64,000 nt of DNA from Bacillus sp. FJAT-27264 (GCF_001682855.1 NZ_MAQW01000001.1:186001-250000); one strand, 5' to 3'; counted from the first letter of the stretch, positions 16,707 to 26,217 are shown. Numbers and translations are program-made. Notes: generated from the letters alone by a model not told the origin.

Positions 16707-17132
16707 ATGATCCGGAAAATTGCTAGATTTAGTTTGATGTTTGTTCTTATTTTTGTGTTAAGTACCCAGCCCCTGTTCGCAGCCGGTAACACTGTAAAGA
16801 TTAAAGTTACTTTTGTGGAAGCTAAATTAGTGGAGAACAATCATGTGGGCAACGAATGGTGGTGGGGCGGTTTTGTCAATGGCAAAGAACTTAATGACGG
16901 GGAAAGCGTGACGGTTAGCGCCAATGCCGCTGGATCGATCAAACTTCACGCAGAAGCACAGGAACAGGACAAGTACCCGGATGACGGCGAAGCAAGTGCC
17001 TCCGTTAAAGTCTCCTCCATTAAAACTAGCGTGACCAAAAAGCTGAACGTGACCGTTGTCGAGAACCGTGGGCGTTATTCCGGGAACACCGCGAAATGGC
17101 AGTTTATTTTTAAACTGGAGAAAGTGAAGTAA
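16707..17132 (+). CDS. Secreted protein of unknown function, WWWGG motif
   Basis: A 141-residue exported protein: MIRKIARF followed by a hydrophobic core and an AxA-type cleavage site (PLFAA, about residue 26). The mature part is beta-rich and polar, with an aromatic cluster NEWWWGGFVNG near residue 50, an acidic patch QEQDKYPDDGE, and a basic C-terminal strand. The long open frame upstream of this ATG has no ribosome site; GGAAAGG precedes the chosen ATG. I do not recognise the family; it could bind wall polymers or ligands. Confidence 0.72.
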   Translation: MIRKIARFSLMFVLIFVLSTQPLFAAGNTVKIKVTFVEAKLVENNHVGNEWWWGGFVNGKELNDGESVTVSANAAGSIKLHAEAQEQDKYPDDGEASASVKVSSIKTSVTKKLNVTVVENRGRYSGNTAKWQFIFKLEKVK

Positions 17133-17170
17133 GACTCATGTAACTGCTTTAAAATCACATTCCTAGAGAT

Positions 17171-17266
17171 TTAGGAATTGAAGCTGAGTCCGATCCAGCC
17201 CATAACAGATGCAGCAAGGATAATTAAAAGAATAACTGTAGTCAGCCAACCATATTTCTTGCTCAA
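17171..17266 (-). CDS. Small single-helix membrane peptide (31 aa)
   Basis: A TTG start preceded by GGGAGGTAGTGAA gives LSKKYGWLTTVILLIILAAS followed by VMGWIGLSFNS. It has one transmembrane helix with a short positive N-terminus. The good ribosome site and clean membrane segment support it. The gene is convergent with the secreted protein gene, and its stop lies within a small hairpin (17159-17178). The function is unknown. Confidence 0.6.
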   Translation of the reverse strand: MSKKYGWLTTVILLIILAASVMGWIGLSFNS

Positions 17267-17558
17267 TTCACTACCTCCCTTGTCTAAAGTGGCTATTCGC
17301 TACGAACGGATAACGGGGGTTTTTCGTTTTTTACGAGTCGAGTTAGAGCTTATTTCATGTATGTAGAGTTTCTGGTACCCATGTCAAAATGTTAAATCTA
17401 TATCTGGGTTTGAGGTACTTGTCATCATGTTGGATTTATCTGCCTTGATCACTAATTAAGCTGGTTTAGAAACCTGTTAACAATTGAGTGTTAAACTTTT
17501 CAGTATAGATTATGGGGCTGTCGTTCTCTCATTAGCGGTGTTAGAGCTTTACGCTGCC

Positions 17559-17882
17559 CTATTGGACAAACGCATCGTCTGATTGGAGTGAATTGAACCG
17601 AGTAAGCATTTCGTCCATGCATTCTCTAATCCATTTTTGCTGAACATTAGGATTGCTCTTGATGCTGCCTGGCATGTTCTTCAGCACAATCTCTTCCATC
17701 ATGGAATCTCAAACCTTAGATAGTCTAGGTCATGAACCACCGCCTTTGGACCCTGAATCGCTGAGATAGCGACAGTATTGACTAATTTCATAAACATTAA
17801 GGAAATAAACACTCTGGTAGACTCGGAAGATCAACTCTACATAATTCTTAGGATTACGCTCACTCTCCGGGACAGTCGGCAT
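17559..17882 (-). pseudogene. Remnant of a frameshifted gene
   Basis: Coding-like stretches in different frames lie in a row on the minus strand. They read MPTVPESERNPKNYVELIFR from 17882, then in another frame IQGPKAVVHDLDYLRFEIP, and then MMEEIVLKNMPGSIKSNPNV to a stop at 17559 (47 codons). None has a convincing ribosome site. This fits one gene broken by frameshifts, flanked by AT-rich sequence. The parent family is not recognised; the last piece alone could still be a short gene. Confidence 0.45.
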
Positions 17883-18031
17883 TAAACAGAATTATCGATA
17901 AGTCTCCTCCCTACATTTATTATTTGTATATTCTTTTAATATCAGTTAGATAAAGTGCTCTTTTACTATGGATTAGTGAAACCTGAACTCTACTCTCCTC
18001 GTAAAAATAAAAAATGACATGGGAGTGATAA

Positions 18032-18733
18032 TTGTTGACACAAAAAAATGGTTTAGAAATACTTAAAACGATCAGAGATTTGGAAATTTTTTACGAAGAT
18101 AATCTTAGAAACGGCAAACTAATGGCAACACCCAAGATTAGGAGAAATACATACTTTACTCTATCATTGATGCTTCTCGGTATTGTTCCAATGGTTATTT
18201 CTATTTTTAAAGACTCAAACCTCTGGATGTATGTTGGGCTAACTGTAGTATCCATTGCATTTATTTTCACTTTTTTTATTATAAGGTCTTCTAGGAAGCA
18301 TCTCTTGAAGACATTGCCCGAATATGACAGTTTGCTTAACAAAAGCCTTTTAAAGTTCGAAGAAGACATTCTATTGGCTTACAGGGTGGATTCATTTGAA
18401 ACTGAATTGATCAAAAAAAATATCGATACTGAAAAAACTAAGCTTATTATAGATTTTCTCAGTAATAAAAGCGAAACAATAAAAGCCACGAGATGGTTCC
18501 CTATATCCGTTAGCACAATTATCTTCTTTCCTATCTGGTCTGAATTTGTTGGAGTGCAAATAGCCAATATAATTACATTGATCATCTTGAGTTTTATTAT
18601 TACCTTATTTGTTTTAGCATTCAGTCAGACCTTAAAATCTTTATTATGGTCAGAAGCCTTAAGGTATGATCAACTAACCAGAATTTTAAAATTGGTCTTA
18701 AACTCCGAAACTTACATCAGGAGTCAAAATTAA
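18032..18733 (+). CDS. AT-rich membrane protein of unknown function
   Basis: 233 residues. Predicted helices lie at about 41-60, 66-86 and a paired region at 155-195, with polar helices between (KKNIDTEKTKLIIDFLSNKS). The start is one of two adjacent TTG codons after GGGAGTG. Base composition is visibly richer in A+T than in the core genes on either side, suggesting acquired DNA. There is no recognised domain. It has its own terminator and no operon partner. Confidence 0.65.
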   Translation: MLTQKNGLEILKTIRDLEIFYEDNLRNGKLMATPKIRRNTYFTLSLMLLGIVPMVISIFKDSNLWMYVGLTVVSIAFIFTFFIIRSSRKHLLKTLPEYDSLLNKSLLKFEEDILLAYRVDSFETELIKKNIDTEKTKLIIDFLSNKSETIKATRWFPISVSTIIFFPIWSEFVGVQIANIITLIILSFIITLFVLAFSQTLKSLLWSEALRYDQLTRILKLVLNSETYIRSQN

Positions 18734-18744
18734 TGTGACTTTTG

Positions 18745-18783
18745 TGAGGTGTTTTCAATTACTTGAAACGCCTCATTTTTATT
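18745..18783 (+). terminator. Terminator after the 233-aa membrane protein gene
   Basis: The arms TGAGGTGTTTTCAA and TTGAAACGCCTCA are followed by TTTTTATT. Confidence 0.85.
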
Positions 18784-19079
18784 GTCATAGCATTACCTTC
18801 ACATCATAAAAATCCTTCACATAACTTGTTTCGTCCCATACTCCTCCTCTCCACTCATTGATAGGTAGCATCTCCAATAATCTGATATCACAATTTACAA
18901 AATGGTAGACTTTAAAGTTAAAATTATAAAGCTTTTGATGATACTAAACTTATAAAACTATAACTCCCCTCAATTTTCAATTGATAATTCGAAATTCATT
19001 TCCAAATTACCTTCGAAAAAAATGTAGGCATTTTGTGATATTCACAATCCCATACCAAAAAAACATCTTTCCAACAAAC

Positions 19080-19112
19080 AAAAAAGCCCCCAACGCTTAC
19101 GCGTCAGGAGCT
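19080..19112 (-). terminator. Terminator of glnRA
   Basis: On the minus strand, AGCTCCTGACGC-GTAA-GCGTTGGGGGCT (read as two arms) is followed by TTTTTTG. It lies just past the glnA stop. Confidence 0.88.
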
Positions 19113-19120
19113 GCTTCATT

Positions 19121-20449
19121 CTAGTAAAGAGTCATGTACTGATCTCTTTCCCATTGGTGCACTTGTGTGCGGTAGATATCCCACTCGATTTCTTTAAGCT
19201 CGTAGAAGTGAGCCAGCGCGTGCTCGCCGAGTGCTTCGGTGATCACTTGGCTGCGAATGAGTTCGCTTAGTGCTTCTTTCAAGTCGGACGGCAAGCTAGG
19301 GATGCCTTCTTCAATACGCTCTTCTTCGGACATCACATAGATGTTACGGTCGATTGGAGCTGGAAGCTCAAGCTGACGCTTGATGCCATCAAGTCCTGCC
19401 TTCAACATTACAGCAAGTGCAAGGTAAGGGTTAGCAGCAGGGTCCGGGTTACGAACCTCTACGCGTGTGCTAAGACCTCTCGAAGCCGGGATACGGATCA
19501 TTGGGCTACGGTTACTTGCAGACCATGCCACGTAACAAGGAGCTTCATAACCAGGAACCAGACGTTTGTATGAGTTCACAGTCGGGTTGGTGATAGCTGC
19601 AAAAGCACGTGCGTGCTTCAGGATGCCCGCCATATAATAACGTGCGGTTTTGCTGAGACCCAGCGTATCGCTCTCGTCATAGAACATGTTCTCGTTGCCT
19701 TTGAACAACGATTGGTGAGCGTGCATACCGGAACCGTTCATTCCGAACAGTGGTTTCGGCATAAAGGTTGCGTGCAGACCATGTTGACGAGCAACAGTCT
19801 TCACGACAAGCTTGAAAGTTTGAATTTGGTCAGCCGCTTTGATGGCGTCTGCATATTTGAAGTCAATCTCATGCTGGCCGGAAGCCACTTCATGGTGGGA
19901 GGCTTCGATCTCAAAGCCCATTTCTTCCAGGGTCAACACGATTTCGCGACGGCAGTTCTCGCCAAGGTCCATTGGTGCCAAGTCGAAGTATCCGCCGTGG
20001 TCGTTAAGTTCCATGGTCGGGTTACCCTTTTCATCTGTCTTGAACAAGAAGAATTCCGGTTCTGGACCAACGTTCATGGAAGTGAAGCCGAGTTCTTCCG
20101 CTTCCTGTAGACAACGCTTGAGGATACCACGTGGGTCCCCTGCAAATGGAGTACCATCCGGCATGTAGACATCACAGATCAGACGCGCTACACGGCTATC
20201 AGTTACCCAAGGGAAAATTACCCAAGTACTGAGGTCAGGATACAGATACATGTCAGACTCTTCGATACGTACATAACCTTCGATGGAAGAGCCATCGAAC
20301 ATCATTTTATTGTCGAGCGCTTTTTCCAATTGACTCACAGGAATCTCAACGTTTTTGATAGTACCCAGCAAATCGGTGAACTGAAGACGAATGAAACGAA
20401 CATTTTCTTCTTTGGAAATACGCAAAATATCTTCTTTAGTAAAGCTCAC
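19121..20449 (-). CDS. glnA: Glutamine synthetase type I (GSI-alpha)
   Basis: A 442-residue cytosolic dodecameric enzyme that condenses glutamate and ammonia with ATP. Motifs seen are [10 protein letters not shown], the metal-binding EPEFFLF, the ATP-site [26 protein letters not shown] and NRSPMIRIP. The length, and the lack of an adenylylation insertion, fit the Bacillus GSI-alpha type, controlled by feedback and by interaction with GlnR/TnrA. It is co-transcribed with glnR (30-base gap) from the promoter with the GlnR site upstream. Confidence 0.97.
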   Translation of the reverse strand: MSFTKEDILRISKEENVRFIRLQFTDLLGTIKNVEIPVSQLEKALDNKMMFDGSSIEGYVRIEESDMYLYPDLSTWVIFPWVTDSRVARLICDVYMPDGTPFAGDPRGILKRCLQEAEELGFTSMNVGPEPEFFLFKTDEKGNPTMELNDHGGYFDLAPMDLGENCRREIVLTLEEMGFEIEASHHEVASGQHEIDFKYADAIKAADQIQTFKLVVKTVARQHGLHATFMPKPLFGMNGSGMHAHQSLFKGNENMFYDESDTLGLSKTARYYMAGILKHARAFAAITNPTVNSYKRLVPGYEAPCYVAWSASNRSPMIRIPASRGLSTRVEVRNPDPAANPYLALAVMLKAGLDGIKRQLELPAPIDRNIYVMSEEERIEEGIPSLPSDLKEALSELIRSQVITEALGEHALAHFYELKEIEWDIYRTQVHQWERDQYMTLY

Positions 20450-20479
20450 AATAACCTCTCCTTTTCGAGTATCTTTATA

Positions 20480-20890
20480 TTATTTATTGAAAAACCGGGA
20501 TAACTCACCTTGTATGAGAGATACTTGTCCCGGTCTTTTCCCGGAAACGAGTTCTTGCTTCAACAAGCGGTGAAGTTGGGAATCGGACAACTCTCTGCGT
20601 TTCACCTCTGTATCAGGGGTAATCACAGTCGCCTCTTCGGATTCCTTAGAGACAGGATTCATCACCTGCTTAATCCCGGCGATATTAACGCCCTTCTCAA
20701 TCAAAGCCTTGATCTCCAGCAAACGTTCTACATCGTTAAAAGAAAACAAACGCTGGTTGCCGGAAGTACGCGCAGGTACAATCAGGCTGTGCTGCTCATA
20801 GTAGCGAATCTGCCTTGCCGACAAATCGGTTAGCTTCATTACAATTCCTATAGGAAATAATGCCATATTTCTGCGGATTTCATCACCCAT
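20480..20890 (-). CDS. glnR: MerR-family nitrogen repressor GlnR
   Basis: A 136-residue regulator. The N-terminal winged helix reads MKLTDLSARQIRYYEQHSLI and RTSGNQRLFSF, typical of GlnR/TnrA, followed by a dimerisation helix and a C-terminal tail (about 90-136) that senses feedback-inhibited glutamine synthetase. It represses glnRA in nitrogen excess. The ATG at 20890 follows GGAAGG; a second in-frame ATG occurs eight codons later. A consensus GlnR site lies upstream, supporting autoregulation. Confidence 0.94.
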   Translation of the reverse strand: MGDEIRRNMALFPIGIVMKLTDLSARQIRYYEQHSLIVPARTSGNQRLFSFNDVERLLEIKALIEKGVNIAGIKQVMNPVSKESEEATVITPDTEVKRRELSDSQLHRLLKQELVSGKRPGQVSLIQGELSRFFNK

Positions 20891-20928
20891 GACTCATCCA
20901 ACCTTCCAATGATCTTTTTCTATTTATC

Positions 20929-20957
20929 ATTGTACATTCCCTAATCCAGCGCGTCAA
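20929..20957 (-). promoter_or_regulatory. glnRA sigma-A promoter
   Basis: On the minus strand, TTGACG (20952-20957) and TACAAT (20929-20934) are separated by exactly 17 bases. It lies 39-67 bases before the glnR start. Confidence 0.85.
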
Positions 20958-20962
20958 TAGTA

Positions 20963-20979
20963 TGTTAGATAAACTTACA
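20963..20979. promoter_or_regulatory. GlnR/TnrA binding site
   Basis: TGTTAGATAAACTTACA fits the GlnR/TnrA consensus TGTNA-N7-TNACA at every fixed position. It lies five bases upstream of the -35 element and overlaps the stop codon of the upstream lyase gene. Confidence 0.88.
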
Positions 20980-22228
20980 ACAATTTGCGATCCTTCATAC
21001 TTTGCAGTGCCATCAACACGCCATATTTCACATGGGAATAGGTCAAACCGCCTTGCATATAGCCGATATATGGCGCCCGGATCGGTGCATCAGCCGATAA
21101 TTCCAGGCTGCCGCCTTGAATGAACGTACCTGCCGCCATAATGACAGGATGTTCATAACCCGGCATATCCCATGGCTCAGGAACCACATGGCTGTCTACA
21201 GCTGCAGCGCGTTGAATCCCCTGAACAAAAGCAATCAGATGCTCTGGTCCGTCAAAAGCCACGGCCTGAATGAGATCCGTACGAGGTTCATTCCACGCTG
21301 GTTTTGTTTCAAAACCGCAACGAGCAAACACGGAAGCTGCGAAAATACTGCCTTTGACTGCTTGTCCTACCGTATGCGGGGCCAGGAACAGGCCTTGGTA
21401 TAGACCGCGGGTGGTTCCTAGCATCGCCCCCACTTCGCCACCGATGCCTGGCGCAGTCAGCCGGTACGCGGCTAATTCGACGAGTTCTCTGCGTCCACAA
21501 ATATAGCCACCGGTCTCAGCAATGCCGCCTCCGGGATTTTTAATAAGTGAACCGGCAATAAGATCTGCACCAACCTGCGTCGGCTCCAGTTCCTCCGTGA
21601 ATTCGCCATAGCAATTGTCCACAAAAACAATTACATCCGGCTTCAGCTCCTTCACCTTACGCACCATCTCACCGATCTGAGACACCGTGAATGATGAGCG
21701 CCAATCATAGCCGCGTGAACGCTGAATGCCGATGACCTTGGTATTGTCATTAATGGACAGTGCCACCTGATCCCAGTCTACCCCACCCTCTGGCGTCAAT
21801 GCAACTTCACCGTAACCAATGCCAAAGTCCGCAAGTGAACCCGTTCCGTCGCCGACTTTGCCGATTACCTTGTGTAAGGTATCATACGGGGTGCCTGTGA
21901 TATAAAGCAGCTCATTTCCCGGTCGCAGCACACCAAATAGAGCCGTGGAAATGGTATGCGTACCGGAAGCAAAATGAGGCCGTACCAACGCCGCCTCCGC
22001 ACCGAATACATCGGCATACACAAGATCCAGCACCTCACGGCCCCGGTCATTATAAGCATAGCCGGTAGAACCGGCAAAATGGTAGTCACTAACTTGATGA
22101 CGTTGAAACGCCTCGATGATCTTCCATTGGTTCTTGTCCACAATGCGTTCCAGTTGCTTTACTGCACTTTCGATTTCAAGCTCTGCGGCTTCTGCCGCCT
22201 GTAAAATATCCTCTGCAAATGCTGCCAT
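20975..22228 (-). CDS. ynbB: PLP-dependent methionine gamma-lyase-family protein (YnbB)
   Basis: A 417-residue fold type I PLP enzyme of the YnbB ('aluminium resistance') group. The cofactor lysine lies in AGSLIKNPGGG, with the cofactor-binding aspartate region VFVDNCYGEF just before it and the phosphate-binding HFASGTHTIS earlier. Members are related to Cys/Met-metabolising lyases, but the true substrate is not established. The gene order spoVK-hflX-ynbB-glnR-glnA is the same as in B. subtilis. The stop codon lies inside the GlnR operator of the next transcription unit. Confidence 0.9.
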   Translation of the reverse strand: MAAFAEDILQAAEAAELEIESAVKQLERIVDKNQWKIIEAFQRHQVSDYHFAGSTGYAYNDRGREVLDLVYADVFGAEAALVRPHFASGTHTISTALFGVLRPGNELLYITGTPYDTLHKVIGKVGDGTGSLADFGIGYGEVALTPEGGVDWDQVALSINDNTKVIGIQRSRGYDWRSSFTVSQIGEMVRKVKELKPDVIVFVDNCYGEFTEELEPTQVGADLIAGSLIKNPGGGIAETGGYICGRRELVELAAYRLTAPGIGGEVGAMLGTTRGLYQGLFLAPHTVGQAVKGSIFAASVFARCGFETKPAWNEPRTDLIQAVAFDGPEHLIAFVQGIQRAAAVDSHVVPEPWDMPGYEHPVIMAAGTFIQGGSLELSADAPIRAPYIGYMQGGLTYSHVKYGVLMALQSMKDRKLL

Positions 22229-22261
22229 GTTTCTCTGCTCTCTCCTTACATTTACTTGCCA

Positions 22262-22301
22262 TTAAAATAACAGGAAGCGACAGTTGCCTGACGCTTTCCT
22301 G
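22262..22301 (-). terminator. Probable terminator between hflX and ynbB
   Basis: On the minus strand, the arms CAGGAAAGCG and CGCTTCCTG (one bulge) are followed by TTATTTTAAT. It lies between the hflX stop and the ynbB start and may attenuate read-through. Confidence 0.65.
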
Positions 22302-22320
22302 AGCAATACTTATATTCATT

Positions 22321-23610
22321 TTACTGCGGGTCCACAAAATCAGCCAGCATGTAGCCCCATTTTGCATAATCTTCTTTGTTCAGGCGAACGGTGTACAGGA
22401 TATCATTCTCATCAAAATCCTGTTCCAGCACCTCACCGACCCTATACAACACGGAGGTCAGATCTCCCCGTTCACCAGGAATGCGGAATGTCAGTGTATC
22501 TCCGGCCAGCCCATCGGCAATCACCTGCGTGATGTGAGCCAAATCCTCAGAATTGAACGCACTGATCTTCAAGTACCCGTCACCCGACGGCAGCATTTCG
22601 AGCTGACCCGGTTCACAAATATCGGATTTGTTAAACAGCACAATTTGCGGTTTGCCCGCTGCACCGAGATCTTGCAAAATACTCTGCACGACATCCATCT
22701 GCTCTTCCCGCATCGGCGAAGAAGCATCCACCACATGCAGCACCAGATTGGCTTCATTCACTTCTTCCAGTGTCGCCCGGAAAGAAGCAACGAGATCGTG
22801 GGGCAGGTTCTGGATAAAACCAACCGTGTCGGTAAGCACTACTTCCTTGCCGCCAGGTAGCTGAAGCACCCGGGAAGTGGGATCAAGCGTGGCAAACAGC
22901 TGGTTCTCGATATAAACATCCGCGTCCGTGAGCTGCTTCAACAGTGTGGACTTCCCGGCGTTCGTATACCCCACCAAAGCCACCTGCACAGCTCCGCTCT
23001 TCCGGCGGCGTTCACGGTGCAGTTCACGTGTCTTAACAACCTCATCCAGTTGGCGTTTCAGTTCGGTAATCCGGTCACGGATATGACGACGGTCGGTCTC
23101 CAGCTTACTTTCCCCTGGTCCTCTTGTCCCGATACCACCGCCCAGTCTGGACAGGTTCTTGCCGTGTCCGGATAGACGAGGCAGCAAGTACGATAACTGA
23201 GCAAGCTCTACCTGGATAATCCCCTCTCGCGTCTTCGCCCGGCCAGCAAAAATATCCAGAATCAACTGGGTCCGGTCAATGATCTTGAGGTCCAGCACTT
23301 CCTCCAGATTGCGGACCTGAGCGCCTGACAGCTCCTGATCAAAGATAGCGGTGTTAGCCCCTAGGCCATCTGCCGCCATACGCAGCTCCTCCACCTTGCC
23401 TTTGCCAATGAACCATCTGGCATCAGGGGTTTCCTTGTTCTGACGAAGCACATCCAGCACCTCGACCCCAGCGGTCTCCGCTAATTGAACCAGCTCCTGC
23501 AGGGATAACTCAGGGTCAACGCCTGTGCGCTTGATTTTGTCCGTAACGAGACTGACCAGAATTGCCCGGTCTTGTACTTCCGTTGTTGTATTATGTGTTG
23601 CAATTGCCAT
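22321..23610 (-). CDS. hflX: Ribosome-associated GTPase HflX
   Basis: A 429-residue GTPase that splits and rescues stalled ribosomes. The N-terminal HflX domain includes DARWFIGKGKVEEL, the linker is GRAKTREGIIQVELAQL, and the glycine-rich stretch is RLGGGIGTRGPGES. The G domain has G1 GYTNAGKSTLLK, G3 DTVGFIQ and G4 LFNKSD. The ATG at MAIATHNTT was chosen because AAGGAG lies nine bases upstream; a frame open 15 codons earlier has none. It is 52 bases downstream of spoVK. Confidence 0.95.
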   Translation of the reverse strand: MAIATHNTTTEVQDRAILVSLVTDKIKRTGVDPELSLQELVQLAETAGVEVLDVLRQNKETPDARWFIGKGKVEELRMAADGLGANTAIFDQELSGAQVRNLEEVLDLKIIDRTQLILDIFAGRAKTREGIIQVELAQLSYLLPRLSGHGKNLSRLGGGIGTRGPGESKLETDRRHIRDRITELKRQLDEVVKTRELHRERRRKSGAVQVALVGYTNAGKSTLLKQLTDADVYIENQLFATLDPTSRVLQLPGGKEVVLTDTVGFIQNLPHDLVASFRATLEEVNEANLVLHVVDASSPMREEQMDVVQSILQDLGAAGKPQIVLFNKSDICEPGQLEMLPSGDGYLKISAFNSEDLAHITQVIADGLAGDTLTFRIPGERGDLTSVLYRVGEVLEQDFDENDILYTVRLNKEDYAKWGYMLADFVDPQ

Positions 23611-23662
23611 GTATGCATACTCCTTATGCCCGTTTCGGTATTCCTGTCCGCCCACTCAGGCT

Positions 23663-24637
23663 CTACAGCTTGAAGTCCTCTGTTCGCAGTGTCATTAGCT
23701 CCTGCTTGCCGGGACTGTTGTTCTCATACTGATACAAGAGCCTTACTGCCTGGCTGCGGACCGCTTTCTCGATTGCATTACGTACGTATCTTGCATTGCT
23801 GAACGCATGAAGACTTTCAGTCTTCTCCAGCAGCAGATGCTGCTTTAGTTTGAGTATCGCCTGCGGCATCAAAATATAATCGCGTTCTTTGGCCATCAGC
23901 CCCGCGATCTCAAGCAACTGATCGATGGTATAGTCGGGAAACTCAACCTGAATCGGGAACCGGGAAGGAAGTCCCGGATTGCTCATCAGAAAATAATCGA
24001 TCTCGCTGGAATATCCTGCTAAGATGAGAATAAATTGTCCGCGTTGATCTTCCATGGATTTTACAAGACAGTCAATGGCCTCTTTACCGAAATCTTTGTC
24101 TCCACCACGAGCCAGACTGTAGGCTTCATCAATAAAAAGAATACCGCCATGCGCCTTTTTGACCAGGTCCCTCGTCTTTTGCGCAGTATGCCCGATATAT
24201 TCGCCTACCAGATCGGCTCTTTCCACTTCAATTAGATGTCCTTTGCTCAGCACGCCCATCCGCTGGAACAGCTTCGCTACAATCCGGGCGACAGTTGTCT
24301 TACCAGTACCAGGGTTGCCTTTAAACACCATATGATAGGCCTGCCCGCTGCTGGCAAGACCTGCCTCTGTGCGCATCTGGGCGATCTGAAGCAGCGCGTA
24401 AATTTCAAATACCAGTTCCTTAATGTTATCCAGTCCAACCAGTCCGTCCAGTTCACGACTTAATTCCTGGAACAGGCTGTTATGGCTGTGAATTTTCGCG
24501 GGTGCCGCCTCCGGCTCCTCTACCGTGCTGCCCATGGCAACAGGCTCCTGATTGCGCAAGACGATGTTAATTTGCCGGGACGGTCTGCCTTCCTCCCGCC
24601 CGCTTGCCGCCGCTACGCGTCCGTTCATCGGTTTCAC
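23663..24637 (-). CDS. spoVK: Stage V sporulation protein K (AAA ATPase)
   Basis: A 324-residue AAA+ ATPase of the CbxX/CfqX type. Walker A is GNPGTGKTTVAR, Walker B is GILFIDEAYSL, followed by sensor and arginine-finger segments (ILAGYSSEI, NPGLPSRFP). SpoVK is made in the mother cell and is needed for spore maturation; its substrate is unknown. The first 45 residues are a variable basic and Ala-rich tail. It lies directly upstream of hflX, as in B. subtilis. Confidence 0.93.
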   Translation of the reverse strand: MKPMNGRVAAASGREEGRPSRQINIVLRNQEPVAMGSTVEEPEAAPAKIHSHNSLFQELSRELDGLVGLDNIKELVFEIYALLQIAQMRTEAGLASSGQAYHMVFKGNPGTGKTTVARIVAKLFQRMGVLSKGHLIEVERADLVGEYIGHTAQKTRDLVKKAHGGILFIDEAYSLARGGDKDFGKEAIDCLVKSMEDQRGQFILILAGYSSEIDYFLMSNPGLPSRFPIQVEFPDYTIDQLLEIAGLMAKERDYILMPQAILKLKQHLLLEKTESLHAFSNARYVRNAIEKAVRSQAVRLLYQYENNSPGKQELMTLRTEDFKL

Positions 24638-24721
24638 CTCATTATCCAGGGCTGACTTGCTCTAAACAAGTCTATTCCTGCTCACGGGGTGATATTAGCA
24701 GTTTCGGGATTTTCCCTTTAT

Positions 24722-25378
24722 TCAAAGAAACAACTGTTGAATCTTCCATTTGGTATAGGCGAGCACTTCACGCGATTTGTTCCAGGGCATGGACATCACG
24801 CGGGATTCTGTCAGTCCTAGCTCCGGTTTGTCGTAACCAAGAGCATCTGCTATTTCCACAGCTCGTCGCCCATGATAGGTATGCGTAATGATGATAGAAG
24901 TAGTGAAACCTTCTTTTTTCATAATCTCGCGGCTAAACAGTAGATTCTCATACGTGCTGGTCGCCGCATTTTCAATCAGAATATCGCCTTCCGGGACGCC
25001 CGCACCAACCAAATAATTGCGCATTCCCTCAGCTTCGGTGTACTTGTACTCCGGCCGGTCTAGTCCTCCAGATACAATAAAACGGGGGAACATCCCGTTA
25101 TGGTAAAGCTTGAGCCCGTAATCGAGGCGCTCCTTCAAGCCTGGGCTCGGCTCATCACCCCACATGGACATTCCAAGAACGATCCCCACATCTGCTTTAT
25201 GCATGGGGACCGTCGACTTGGCGCGGTTAATATTCCATAGTGCAAAACCACTCCATAGCAGCCCCAGTACGATCAAGATAGCCAGTCCAATCAAGAACGG
25301 TCCCTTAAAACGGAACCGCCGTCTTTTAGATACTACCCGGATCGGGGATGAGCCTTTTCCGTAGACGTACCAATCCAT
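24722..25378 (-). CDS. YdcF/DUF218 membrane-anchored protein
   Basis: 218 residues: a short cytosolic head rich in Arg/Lys, one transmembrane helix (about 31-49, FLIGLAILIVLGLLWSGFAL), then a DUF218 domain facing outward. Hallmarks are ADVGIVLGMSMWGD, FIVSGGLDRPE, ENAATSTYENLLFS and IITHTYHGRRA. The family includes SanA, ElyC and YdcF, linked to envelope assembly, with an uncertain reaction. It starts three bases after the stop of the DUF402 gene, so the two are coupled. Confidence 0.88.
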   Translation of the reverse strand: MDWYVYGKGSSPIRVVSKRRRFRFKGPFLIGLAILIVLGLLWSGFALWNINRAKSTVPMHKADVGIVLGMSMWGDEPSPGLKERLDYGLKLYHNGMFPRFIVSGGLDRPEYKYTEAEGMRNYLVGAGVPEGDILIENAATSTYENLLFSREIMKKEGFTTSIIITHTYHGRRAVEIADALGYDKPELGLTESRVMSMPWNKSREVLAYTKWKIQQLFL

Positions 25379-25381
25379 TTG

Positions 25382-25936
25382 TCATTTCCTCCTGAACTCT
25401 CCGTGATGAAATAATTCCGCGCGATGCTTCAGGGAGAGGGCGAAATAAGGAAAAGCATGCGCGTCTATACTTCGTAAAATCGTATTCGCTGTGGTCCAGG
25501 CCTGGTTATAATCACTGTCCGATATGTCCCCTCGTTCCAGCGCTTCCTCCAGTTCGTCTTCATCCAGCAAGAACACTTCCCCATTCCAGAGCACCACAAC
25601 ATCCAGGTACAGATCATCGAACCAGGGCACACCCTGATCGGTAACACCCTGCACTTTGCAGGTATCAATGTACCATTGTACGATATTTTGCCGCTCGTCG
25701 AACATAGCCGTGACAATATAATGGCTATCCTTGGGGAAATATTGCAGCCAGGAATACCCTTTGTCAGCAATACGGTATGTATGCCGGCCATAGCTTTTCC
25801 ACAGTGGTTCTTTCAGCCCATAAATAGTGTACAGCGTAATATAACCACTGAACTCCCGGCTCTCCACATAGCGGCAAGCAAAATGGCGGCGCGTAATCCG
25901 GCGCCAGTTGGCCCGGTCTCCGAATTTACGTTTCAT
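25382..25936 (-). CDS. DUF402 protein
   Basis: A 184-residue protein with a DUF402 barrel: YRIADKGYSWLQYFP, then FDERQNIVQWYIDTC, WFDDLYLDVVVLW and the acidic LLDEDELEEAL. The family contains nucleoside di/triphosphatases such as NtdP (YgaC) of B. subtilis and RNase-type proteins, in which the conserved acidic residues bind metal. A nucleotide or RNA phosphoesterase role is an inference. GGAGAGGG precedes the ATG. It forms a pair with the YdcF-type gene. Confidence 0.85.
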   Translation of the reverse strand: MKRKFGDRANWRRITRRHFACRYVESREFSGYITLYTIYGLKEPLWKSYGRHTYRIADKGYSWLQYFPKDSHYIVTAMFDERQNIVQWYIDTCKVQGVTDQGVPWFDDLYLDVVVLWNGEVFLLDEDELEEALERGDISDSDYNQAWTTANTILRSIDAHAFPYFALSLKHRAELFHHGEFRRK

Positions 25937-26153
25937 AAGATATAACCCTCTCCATTATGGTGTCTTCAGCTTACCACATTTAGGAGATACACTCAAAGGA
26001 AGACAAGTGAACAGTATTCCTGTTATATCCATAACTGATGCATGTTGCGTACTGATCTTGGTTAATTAATCATTTTTGTTATTTATTATGCTGCTCACCT
26101 TTCGCATTTATATCTCTAGAGTAAAGGGCTGAACAAATTCAGCCCCTCCTCAT

Positions 26154-26187
26154 CAAACCGTACGTGAGGTTTTCCCTCATACGGCTT
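26154..26187 (-). ncRNA. Group II intron domain V
   Basis: This is the catalytic hairpin of about 34 bases, with the stem AGCCGTATGAGG / CCTCACGTACGGTTT and a GAAAA-type loop. It is the most conserved piece of group II introns and is intact here. Confidence 0.88.
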
Positions 26188-26217
26188 TCCGATGTTCATT
26201 ATTCATGGGCATGCGGA

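Larger units (their letters stand above)
18734..19120. other. Intergenic, AT-rich
   Basis: A 387-base gap holding two convergent terminators, one at each end. The middle is AT-rich, with no open frame or clear motif that I can support. Confidence 0.6.
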
